This document shows positions 1-10,241 of a stretch of 13,580 bases of DNA, piece after piece. The DNA is from Cylindrodendrum hubeiense (Eukaryota; Ascomycota; Sordariomycetes; Hypocreales; Nectriaceae). The notes under the pieces were generated by a model. The model was not told where the DNA came from. It searched no databases and saw only the letters and a program-made list of their open reading frames with translations. A program made the translations under genes and the position numbers. The stretch spans positions 1 to 13,580 of the forward strand of contig JAANBB010000713.1 of NCBI GenBank assembly GCA_014621425.1. Direction: 5' to 3'. Position 1 is the first letter of the stretch. Every line of letters starts with the position of its first letter.

Positions 1-190
1 TGAGGCTATGAGGGTCGAGTTGTGCGAGAAGGCCACTGACCNTACTNAGTCCGTATGGCCCTTGAGCTCTTGGATGCATGTGCCATCCTCAATACGCCAG
101 AGCCGGATCGTCTCATCGCTAGAGGCTGAGGCCATGAGGGTCGAGTTGTGCGAGAAGGCCACTGACTTTACTGAGTCCGTATGGCCTTCA
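1..190 (-). repeat. Near-identical tandem WD40-coding repeats (126-bp unit)
   Basis: The unit starting at position 1 recurs at 127, a period of 126 bp or 42 codons, exactly one WD40 blade. Positions 1-60 and 127-186 differ at 7 and 41, plus the two undetermined bases at 42 and 47. On the minus strand each unit reads as a blade with the SVAFSHNSTL core. Repeats this alike at DNA level are typical of the HET/NWD allorecognition genes. They also make assembly errors and collapsed copy number likely, and the N's may be a symptom. Confidence 0.88.
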
Positions 191-2567
191 AGGATCTGTT
201 GACATTGGTCCCAATTGTCTTCTGGTTCTGGTGTATAAGATATCCACTTTGGAATCTGATGATCTTGAAAAAACGTGTTTCTTACAGTACTATTCTTTGG
301 TGTAAAGGCAAGAACTGAGGAGTAGATCTGAAGAGGCATAGAGTCAATTGTTGATATATTGGTGAGGATGAATCGCTGCGCGTCTTGGAGAAAGTCCATC
401 AGCATTCTACTCCCTTCTAACTGAAATATCATTAGTATACCCAGTCCTCTGCTTCCTAATACTTACTCACCTTGTGAACTGCTTGTAGATCCTTAATAAT
501 AGTAAGGCTTTCTGAAGCTCTTCCAACTAGGCTTAATACTTCTAGCCAGTGGAGAAAATGTTGCAATAAGAATTTGTAGACTGGTCCATTATCATTAACA
601 TACATATCGGCTTGTTGTATGTGATAAACCCAGTAAAGACAAGCGTATTGCACCTCGGGAAGGATATATGAACTGATATCTTGAGGGCTGATAGATGCAC
701 GGTCTGTTCCTGGTTGTACAAGCATGCATATATCTGTTTCCAGGCATTTGTTCATAACATTGAGGCAGTATACCACCAACTTATAATGAACCTGTTTCTC
801 ATCAACCCAGAATAGATGCTTGCTATGGTTCTCAGGGCCCACTAGAAAGTCGCGGAAGGAGAGATGTAGCATCCTGACAGGAGATTGTTCCGATGTAGGG
901 ATGCTCAGGACTGAATGAAGCAGGTCCAGTTGGTCATCGATCTCCTCTTTCTGGATGTCAAGAAGTCGTCCGAGGGCAGATATAGGGAGGGGGTTCCCTA
1001 GAACCACAATAGAGCCAATGATATGTTGAAACCGCTTAATGAGATTGTCCCGTTGCCGGTTCTCCACGCCATCCACCAACTTGTTGAGAACAGGTAGATA
1101 TGTAGCGCTGAGTTGTGATGTCTGGCTTTCTCTTTGACGTTGTAAAACCTCCCTTAATTGCTTATTGGGATTACCAAATCTGCGATCGGAAAGAAAACGG
1201 CAGACTGTGGCAGCAAAAATAAAGAGAGGAACAGCCATTTTCACCAGACGTTGAACATTTCCTTCTCCAGGCCAGTCAAGTGGTAGGCGTCGATCTTTAG
1301 ACACAGATGAGTTATACTCAGTCTTGATTTTCGCAAGCTCGTACTTGAGAAAGGCAGAGATATCATGCTCAATAATACCTGATGGTATTTCATGAAGCAC
1401 AAGATCTTGGTACGTGCCCTTCACAGCATGAAAGCCAAGTCGAATTGGCAGCTCTGGCCTGCTCGTGACGAGGATCCTCAGTTTTGGAAACTGCAGATCT
1501 TTCGTGCAAGAAAAAAGATTAATAAGAAGTTTGACATCCTCATCCCGGTCGCATTCGTCAAGGGCATCAACAACAACCACTAATATGCCTGATCTCAGAG
1601 CGCCCAGGGCAGTATTTCTCAGTGGCCGCATGATAAGTTCACTAAATTGATGTCGTGCCGCCTTTCCAGTAATATAAGGATCAGTATCAATAGTAGCCTT
1701 GATATATGGTGCGATAGCAGGCTCCCTTTTGGCTAACTGGATGGCGATGGTTGCGAAGAACTTAGATAAGCTCCCTCGGTCAGCCTCTCCTCTCTTGAAA
1801 AAGAAGCTGCCGCCGAGGTGACCTGACGCAGCAAAAGACCGAGCAACAGTGCGAGATATAGTAGACTTTCCAGTTCCAGCCATTCCATTGAGCCAGAAAA
1901 TAGGCTTGGCATCAGGGTCTAGGGCCCATTCATGAATGCGGAGGAGGAGGTCGACTCGGGTATCTCGTAGGCAAGTCGGGTTATGCTCCTCAGCGCTAGA
2001 GTCAAAAGACGCACCTATAGCTACGGGAAGTCTATTGAGTACTGTCCTTTGGTCGATGCTGAGTAGTGTTTGGTCGACATGGAGAATAATACCCCTACAG
2101 CGCATCTCTATTAGAGTGTGATTACAAGTAAAATGAACGGAGTCTTACGTCTGTTCCACTTGGAGAGTCTGGTCAATTGTCTCAGCGTGTCGCCTAAGCG
2201 TCTCGACCAAATCATCCACCTCTTTCCTCTGAAACGGCCACTTCAATGCACGAAGACCTATCTTGCTCATTGCCTTGCGGGACGTCCGAGGCGTGAGCCT
2301 GAGCTCGAGTCTTTCAAGTAGGCACCGACTATCATCGAGGTTCTTTTCGAGTCTCTGCGATTTCTCGAGCTTCGCGCTATTAGGATTATTCAACAACTCC
2401 TGCACTGCTTCTGTAACTCCTTTTAGGTTGGTAACCTCGTTTTTGAGACGTTCGATATCGGCGGCGGCATTTTTCACGTCCCTAGCGTACTGGACGCAAA
2501 GCGATGCGACCTTAATGGAAATATCAACGACTGCGATGACGTTGGCCGCAACACCGAGTACCTCCAT
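1..2567 (-). CDS. NACHT-WD40 STAND (NLR-like) receptor, 3' end outside window
   Basis: I assemble three exons, 2567-2149, 2094-471 and 420-1, joined in one frame. Intron 1 (2148-2095) has a GTAAGA donor and CTGTAG acceptor. Intron 2 (470-421) has a GTGAGT donor, a TACTAAT branch site and a TTTCAG acceptor. The start is the ATG at 2567 with A at -3. Residues 1 to about 140 are a helical N-terminal domain of the Helo-like/SesA-like kind found on fungal STAND proteins. The NACHT domain follows, with Walker A GMAGTGKS (about 210-217), Walker B VVVVDALDECD (about 311-321) and the ILVTSRPELP motif (about 347-356). A linker and then WD40 repeats (GHTDSV...SVAFSHNSTLMAS...DETIRLW) start in exon 3. 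At least 821 residues are visible, and the WD40 domain continues beyond position 1. Fungal NLRs of this architecture (HET-E/HET-D relatives) sense non-self through the WD40 part and signal through the N-terminal domain. The specific role here is unknown. Confidence 0.92.
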
Positions 2568-3389
2568 CGTGGTCAGGCAGTGGATTCACGTGCTTCTGCC
2601 GTCATGAAGTATTAGTAAAGATCCTTGATCACCTTGACTGTTAAAAGTAAATGAGGGGTTAGCGAGGCTATGCGATGGCTGCCTGTGTGATCTCTATTCT
2701 AATTGGGTCAGGATCATGTACCACCTCACACGGTATTATGAGCTGCTGAACATCCACATCACACAATATCCCAAGGCAAGAGAGTGATAGGGGACGTAGA
2801 TTCCACATTTCAAGCGGGACGGCCCGTCCCTGGTGCTGCTTAATTCGTGTTTACCGCTCTCATCTATATCGCCGCCAGTCTCGGCTAGTACTTGGATGGA
2901 GACGGCTGTCCAGGTATGAGCGGAGGAACAATTTTCCAGGCGAGCGAGCCAACTAGCTAAGTTAACCACTCACCGATCCTTGAGTGGAGACTCACGTGCC
3001 AACAACGTGGACACGTGCAAACGTCTTTATCAAGCAAAGTCCAAAACTGGAGGGGCAAAAATGTTTTAGTGTCCATCGGACAGGAGTATGTACGTCGCAG
3101 CGCATTTAAATTCGCACTGTACAAGCCACAATTAGCAAATGTGGTCCGTGCGGAAACTATTTCAATACTGCGACATGCTTCGCGGTCGCTACTGTACTTA
3201 TGGTCGGACACATCATCGCTGGCAGTTCATCGACACACACAGCCATTCATGAAACTCACATACGGTACCAATCAGCCTAACATGATTGTGAACCCCAAGG
3301 ACAAAGATAATTAACTACATCCAATTCGCTGCGCCAATCCGTGAAACTCCTTGACTAACCTTGTCTTGTATCCCGTGCCCTCACCGTCC
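2568..3389. other. Intergenic region with CACGTG boxes; no gene seen
   Basis: I see no convincing gene in these 822 bases; the longest open frames are below 100 codons and resemble nothing I know. This is the region upstream of the NACHT gene and downstream of the protease-like gene. It contains palindromic CACGTG hexamers at 2587-2592, 2993-2998 and 3012-3017, the last two only 19 bp apart, and a perfect 7-bp inverted repeat, CCACTCA at 2966-2972 and TGAGTGG at 2981-2987, with an 8-base loop. CACGTG is the usual site for bHLH factors, but function here is unproven. Confidence 0.5.
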
Positions 3390-5101
3390 TTAATGAGAGC
3401 TGTGCATATTACTATCCATCTCGTAAACAAAATGCGACTCCCCTTGCATCTCAGATGGCCCAGGCACAGACCCTGGCATCTCTTGAAGTGGCTGGAAATA
3501 GTATGCGGGGGGCTTGTGTTCTGGTAGCACCGGAGTTGGTAAACCCTCAACGGGTCGTCTTCGACGGATGTAGTAGAATACGCCCAGGCCGATGAGACAC
3601 ACGCCCACGATGCTTGCAGCGACTACGCCGCCAATTACAGCACCAGAAGGGGATGAAGAGAGTTCTGCCTTATCAGTCTCTGCTGTAGACTCCGTAGACT
3701 CCTCTTCCTTCGTTGTCTGGGTAGCTGATGGTTGCACCACTGCAGTGGCATCGGAGCACTTCTCAGCAGTCTCCTCGTCAAATACACGCACAAGACTACT
3801 CTTTTTCGACGGATTGCCCTGCCAGAGAGTAAAGGTGTTTGCATCGTGGTTCACCATGAGGTATGCGGACGTGAAGAAATATCGGCCTAGGGTGGCTGGC
3901 TGACTCTCAACGCCATTCATGAGAAGTTCGCGGATGTTGTTTTTGAAGATTCGGGACCCGTTTCGATGGATGTCGACAAATGGCACGATATATTGATTGT
4001 TGGGAACGCGGATTTCAAGCCCAGAGTCGAGGTAGAAGGTGATATCGCCGTCGAATCTGGAATGTTAGCTGTGTTTTGTGGAATGGGGGGATGACTTACA
4101 CATTGTCAGCATCAAACAGTCGTGCAGACCAATGTAGGCCGTAAGAAATGTCAGTGTGATTTATTCCCGTCACCTCGTCGAACTTGTCCACGTAGTCAAG
4201 CGGAGCTTCCAACAGGAGCTGTCGGTGAGGCACCAGACAGCACGGCAGTGCAGCGTTGGATGGAAAGATGCTCTCGTCAGACCCATCTCGAAAGTTGACT
4301 TTGATGTCTGACAAAATGACCTTCATGCCGGTCCAACAACCTTGCGTACCTGTAAAGTCGTCATAGTCGAGCAGCGCAGTGTAATTCGCGCCAATGACTT
4401 TCTCCTCGTCATATCCTCCCAAAACGAGGGACCCGTTGATGGTGTTTTCTACCCACATGCGCCCCCAGAACAAAGACCACACGCGCGATCCAATCCTTCC
4501 GGCCGCTCGGAGGGTGTTGAGGTATGTCGAGTTTGACCCCAGCCCGAGGGGGTGCAGCATCGTGTACCCAGCATCCCACTTCATGCGAGGTATTCCGATG
4601 GGAAAGCCGTCCAGGGTGACGGAACCGTTCAGCTTGAGGGTGTCGGTGCCGCCGAGACTCGTCGACACAAGCTTCTCTATACCCGTTTCCGAGCCTTCGA
4701 AGCCCACTTCGTCTCCAGCGCCGCCGGCTGCGATGATGTCGTTGGCCTTGTCGAAGGTACTGGATTCGTCCTCCTGGAACAGATTTCCCCTTCGAACCTC
4801 GCAGATTTGATCGTTCCAGATGATGGTTTTGTCGCAGTAGGCCTGGTCATCGTAAACCAAGGTGTTGTTCAGCTCACTAACACGGTCAGCGCCGTTCTGT
4901 CCCGGGCCGCGACTCAACTTACGCCCAAGGAAGCAGAACAATGTCTTGCGCTGGAGACCCAATCTGCGCGGCAATGCCCTTCATGTAGGAATCCCGCACA
5001 TCTGGGAGGACCTGGACGTCTTGGATTGTGAGAACTAAAGGTTCGGCATCACATATCGAGGCGGCTCGCACAGGGACGAGGAGAAATAATAACGACAGCA
5101 T
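3390..5101 (-). CDS. Pepsin-like (aspartyl protease fold) type I membrane protein, catalytic Asp residues missing
   Basis: Three exons, 5101-4923, 4876-4097 and 4053-3390, give 540 residues. Both introns (4922-4877, 46 bp; 4096-4054, 43 bp) have GTAAGT donors and phase-2 junctions that keep frame. The ATG at 5101 has A at -3 and begins a signal peptide (MLSLLFLLVPVRAAS). Pepsin-fold landmarks follow: IAAQIGSPAQDIVLLPW (43-59), SLVLGGYDEEKVIG (209-222), VPNNQYIVPF (about 335-345) and LGRYFFTSAYLMVNHD (about 375-390). A Ser/Thr/Glu-rich stalk, a transmembrane helix (about 457-482), an RRRR stop-transfer and a 54-residue cytoplasmic tail end the protein. The usual first DTG is replaced by PWAEL (58-62), and the second site reads ALPCCLVPHRQ (269-279), so neither catalytic aspartate is visible. 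It is probably a non-catalytic homologue at the cell surface or in the secretory membrane system. Several Asn-X-Thr/Ser sites suggest N-glycosylation. Confidence 0.88.
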
Positions 5102-5726
5102 TTTACGCTCTCATATTGCGAAACAGGAACAAAAGTCGAGGAGGAGCCCAGCCGATAATATGAAGAAAAAAACATGGCATTCCGCGGACGTGCCGAGTCC
5201 GTCCTGGATCTCCCTCTGCAACATACGACACAACCAACAACCAACAACCAACAACCAACAACCAACAACCAACAACCAGCACCGACCATTTTTATTGGTG
5301 GCGAACTAGGCTCCGAAACACTTGCCAGTGGCTAATTTCCACGGTTGGAGGGAAACCTGGGCTTTTATTGGCCACTTCAAATAGAATCTGCAGCGAAGTG
5401 GGGCCAGATTACCAAGACGACAAATCGACACAGCAACGACAATGATTCGCTGGCCGACATGCAGTTGGTTGTGAATACAGGGGCCTTCGTCGTCTTAGGC
5501 CTCCACGGCTGCCTTTTCCAGCGGCTAACTCACAGCACAGGGCCTTGTCGCAGGGGCTGAAACAACCCTGTGCTCAAGCTTATTATCACTATAACACAGG
5601 CACTTACCCTCCCGCCCTCCTCCTTTTTGTCCGCAACGCGCGGGCACTTCCAAGCCAGTACACGTCGCCTGGATCACCTCCCGTCTGTCAGGTCCGCTTC
5701 GTCTCGAGGTGCATATCTCACCCATC
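5102..5726. promoter_or_regulatory. Divergent promoter region between protease-like gene and GH47 mannosidase
   Basis: These 625 bases separate two start codons facing away from each other, so they must hold the promoters of both genes. A 7-bp minisatellite lies about 130 bp upstream of the protease-like ATG. A pyrimidine-rich stretch at about 5606-5633 lies close to the mannosidase start and may mark its transcription start region. I see no convincing TATA box for either gene. The open frames within this stretch look like chance. Confidence 0.55.
5231..5279. repeat. 7-bp minisatellite, CAACCAA x 7
   Basis: Six perfect head-to-tail copies of CAACCAA are followed by a seventh with its last base changed (CAACCAG). 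The array lies in the shared promoter, 130-178 bp upstream of the protease-like start codon. It is probably in that gene's promoter or 5' leader, where it would read TTGGTTG on the transcript strand. Confidence 0.95.
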
Positions 5727-7437
<1,711 letters not shown>

Positions 7438-7540
7438 CATGAGTATCTCGGCTAGCTGAGAATAGAGAGTAGTGATATAACCATCTTAGAATAATTGAAA
7501 TCTATCATTGAATGAACTATAACTACTGAATGTTGTCAAC
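7438..7540. other. 3' flank of the GH47 gene
   Basis: This AT-rich stretch follows the mannosidase stop codon and probably holds its 3' untranslated region and polyadenylation site. No gene is seen. Confidence 0.4.
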
Positions 7541-7985
7541 GGTTGTTGTTGTTGTATAATTACCGTCGTGAGGGCATCTAGATGCCCACATAGTCCCCCT
7601 ATAGATCAAGACGACTGCAATGGCACCCGATCTTTGAGGGAACCAGGGGAAACCTTATTGATCGCCGCTTTACGGCGCGGTGCGTTGCGAGTCCGGAGTC
7701 ACCATCCCATCTCCAATCCTCCCACCCAATCCAATGTGCATGACTAGCTGTGGAAAATCGATCACTAAGAGATGACAGAGCGTCTCGCCAGCTAGCCAGG
7801 GATTTTTGGCTAGACCAATAGCCGATTTTGCGAAAGCCGTTAAGGACAATCTCAAGGCCTAGACACTTAAGATCAAAGATGAGCTGGGATATTGGTATCT
7901 ATCCCTGGGCTAATTCATCATTTCAATGGTTCAGCTCATACACCGGTTATGCTCAAGACTGGAATTAAACAACAACAACAATACC
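7541..7985. repeat. Segment bounded by imperfect inverted repeats (MITE candidate)
   Basis: The left end (7543-7572) and the reverse complement of the right end (7981-7952) match at 26 of 30 positions: a TTGTTGTTGTTGT tract followed by AATTACCGTCGTGAG or AATTCCAGTCTTGAG. The outer ends read GGT...ACC. Inside, GGGCATCTAGATGCCC (7572-7587) is a perfect 16-bp palindrome. No transposase frame is present and no clear target-site duplication is seen. A short non-autonomous DNA element is the simplest reading. Chance similarity between simple (TTG)n tracts is the main alternative, although the match extends about 15 bp beyond the tract. Confidence 0.45.
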
Positions 7986-8128
7986 GATTGGGAAGTGTGG
8001 ACAGTATGGTCAGCACATTCATGTGGTCTTGAGCGAGATGGCAGTACGTAGCTCAAAATATAGCACACAAATATTGATGAGGACTTTAATTTAAAATCCT
8101 GGAGTGGAAACTCATAATCTTTCTTGAC

Positions 8129-9287
8129 TTAAGGTCCTCCAGCACGGCCAGTCTTATCCCAGTACGCATCTCCCTGAGAACGACATGTTCCTACAACACA
8201 ATAGTAACCACCACCACGGTTGCTTTCGTTAGGCGAATACATAACATAAGGGCTTCCATAATCATAATTCGTACCACAGACGTTGAGCATATTGTTCTGA
8301 ACGGTATCTACGATAGTGTTAGCCATTGAGATGATTTAGTTCATGATGGTAGTCATACAGGCAGTATGAGCAGTGTTGTACCAAATACAGAGCGTCTCGC
8401 CTGGACCACCACTGCAAGTGTATGTATTTCCAGTGGTCCAGGATACGGCAACACTGAAGCCACCCGAAATCCAGCCAGCCGCACTGGCATCAGCGCTCCA
8501 ACCGATTGTGAAAGATTCACTCTGCATCTCGCCAACAGAGCAAGAATCTGCATTGCCACAAGAAATAGTTTCCTAATAACTGCAGTTAGGGTCACCATAA
8601 CAACCGGATTGTGCGAAATTCCCATCTGACAAGCTATCAAGATAAAGAAGGTGACGGGGAGAAGTACATACAGAAAGCTGCTTATGAAGAAAGTTTTGGT
8701 GTGGATTGCCTTGAAGAGTGTTAGAAAGCGGCATCATAGTTTATCAGTAGGAAAAAGTTTTTACCATCTCCGACAAGTTTAGTCGTTTCAGTCCAGCTGC
8801 AGTATTGCCTCTCTTTCAGGTCCGGCGGTTCTTGTCCTCGTCTGGAGTGCATTGCATGGCTTCTGTCACGTTTCCGGATAGAATGAAAGACCGTGTGTGA
8901 TTCCTCATTGTCAAAGCAATCCGATGCATCCCCTCGCGGAATTTCCTTAGCAGACCAGCTTATCTTCGAGCACTGAACAATGGCAAGGTCTGGATTGAAC
9001 GTCTTGGAGCATGCTGGTCCACCAGAGAACTCAGGATTTGTATGGATTAGAAAGCTTTCGTTACCGATAGTGAAGTTTCCACGACCATTTTCATCTACAT
9101 TTGAGAAGTCAATGGGGATATCTGCTTTGATGATGCTGCCACAGTTCTCCGAGACCAAATCACCACTGTCTGCATGATAAACACTCAGAGCGGAGATGTT
9201 AGACTCTTTCTCAAGACGCCAGACAATCTGGACATCAATTGCAGCAACTGCAGCGAGCAACGACGCAGTTGCAAAGAGGAAGTACAT
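8129..9287 (-). CDS. Secreted cysteine-rich protein precursor with Kex2-type processing sites (possible killer-like antagonistic protein)
   Basis: Four exons, 9287-8765, 8709-8672, 8572-8359 and 8307-8129, give 317 residues. The introns are 8764-8710 (donor GTAAAA, branch TTCTAAC), 8671-8573 (GTATGT, branch CCTAAC) and 8358-8308 (GTATGA, branch GCTAAC), and all keep frame. The stop codons met by reading straight through lie inside introns. Residues 1-16 are a signal peptide ending AVAA. A propeptide follows with four cysteines (49, 93, 106, 124) and basic sites RKR (138-140), RR (149-150) and KER (158-160). The presumed mature part, about 161-317, begins with Gln and has eight cysteines (163, 192, 198, 240, 249, 269, 295, 300), enough for four disulfides. 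It contains SGGPGETLCIWYNTAHTAY and GGGYYCVVGTCRSQGDAYWD. I recognise this as a family of fungal secreted proteins without a well-established function. The preproprotein design resembles killer toxins and effectors, but that role is inference. Confidence 0.82.
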
Positions 9288-9896
9288 ATTGTAAGTATGG
9301 ATAAGAGGGCAACTGTATCGATAAGTTGAGCAGAGAACTCATTTCGGTGAGATCCAGGAACTTTATATCTTCGTGTTTGCTTATCCTTGGACTACTGGAA
9401 GGACCCGTGACGAGACGCTCAATTGCGACGTTGAGCTTCTGTGCTTATGGTGGCAAGACTAGAGATCCTCCATTCATCCTTTCATCATGACACAGTCGAT
9501 TGTGGTTCGAGTATGTCCCATGCAGGGTTCATCATTCGCCCGCGAAAATACCGAATTGCGCCACAATCTCATTTGCGGCAGGTAGAATTGAGCATAGCAT
9601 GCGACACACGCCAATGGCGCAGAAAGACTATGAGAAGGAATGTTACAGCCACATTGGAAATTGATCCTTCGAACGATGAATACATTTATTAAAACGAATG
9701 AGGCAGGCAAATGCACACACAACTCCTTCGGTAATCCTACAGTGTTTCTGCATACGCGAGAGTCTCCGATACATGGGTCATCATCCATCCAATAACCGAG
9801 TCAGCCCACATTAGGATACGCGGAGGATCAAATGCTTCAATGACATACGATGTCCACACTAGGCCTTTGGAAGATCGGCGTAGGTAATGCTAACGT
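9288..9896. other. Upstream region of the secreted-protein gene; no confident gene
   Basis: The stretch holds the promoter of the cysteine-rich gene. A 104-codon open frame on the minus strand (9788-9474) shows no recognisable motif, signal peptide or family resemblance, and I do not call it. The rest is unremarkable sequence of mixed composition. Confidence 0.4.
9361..9367 (-). promoter_or_regulatory. Putative TATA box of the secreted-protein gene
   Basis: The minus strand reads TATAAAG here, with its last base 73 bases upstream of the ATG at 9287. This is a plausible position for a TATA element with a short 5' leader. It is a single short motif in moderately AT-rich DNA, so it is only suggestive. 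Confidence 0.45.
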
Positions 9897-10241
9897 CTTC
9901 ACGACGGTAATTCATCAACAACAACTACAATAATAGACCAGAGTATATAGATAACTATTATGTAAAAGTTACAGCCCGAGAATTTCGTCCATAATCTTGT
10001 CCAACATATAGCCATCCTCCATTTCCCCTGACTCCTTGTCGATAAACCTTATATTCTCTTTCGGACGCGGACGGTATAAATACTCCCAGGCATCTTGCCA
10101 TGACACGAGGTCACCCACTCGGCGCGACTGTAGGTGTGATGCTCGAATTCGTGGCGGCTTCAGGCATTGTGAGTTTAAAAAGTGATTACAGAGTGTAGAG
10201 GCAAGGAAAGAGACGTTAGTTACAAGTGGCTTAAACGGGGC
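9742..10241 (-). other. Coding-like remnants of unknown origin
   Basis: After the break in the LINE, one minus-strand frame stays open from 10241 to a TAA at 9971-9969. Its end has a protein-like look, with VSWQDAWEYLY and a helical DGYMLDKIMDEILGL C-terminus. Further on, frames starting near 9915 (MNYRREDVSITYADLPKA) and 9862 (with FDPPRILMWADSVIGW) are open for short runs and would need a one-base shift to join. None resembles a family I know. The open lengths are not far from chance, and a second frame is open over part of the same DNA. This could be a decayed gene, the far side of a deletion that removed the LINE's 3' half, or noise. Confidence 0.22.
9897..9925 (-). repeat. Further copy of the TTG-tract/AATTACCGTCGTGA repeat
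   Basis: The minus strand carries GTTGTTGTTG, then three bases, then AATTACCGTCGTGA. The 14-mer is identical to plus-strand positions 7558-7571, and the TTG tract sits the same way beside it. Relative to the copy at 7541 it is inverted, so the two face each other across the secreted-protein gene. It could be the end of a second element of the same family. Confidence 0.5.

Noticed and set aside
1392..2607. Plus-strand frames within the NACHT gene
   Set aside because: They lie antisense to exons carrying clear Walker A/B and N-terminal domain sequence.
3015..3314. 99-codon plus-strand open frame in the intergenic region
   Set aside because: There is no recognisable motif, and the overlapping opposite-strand frame is equally open; treated as chance.
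4394..5031. Plus-strand open frames of 138 and 159 codons
   Set aside because: Both are antisense to exons of the pepsin-like gene and show no protein features.
5231..5279. Short regular repeat as a possible CRISPR array
   Set aside because: The 7-bp units are directly adjacent with no spacers, and the host is a fungus; this is a minisatellite.
7558..7968. Plus-strand frame with only four internal stops as a RIP-mutated pseudogene
   Set aside because: Stops at 7579, 7591, 7741 and 7819 in 136 codons are close to the number expected by chance, and I recognise no motif in the translation.
8336..8640. Stop codons suggesting the secreted-protein gene is a pseudogene
   Set aside because: The stops fall inside two introns with good splice signals, and the exon joins keep frame and a coherent cysteine pattern.
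9474..9788. 104-codon minus-strand open frame
   Set aside because: It has no signal peptide, domain or family resemblance, and is only moderately long for chance.
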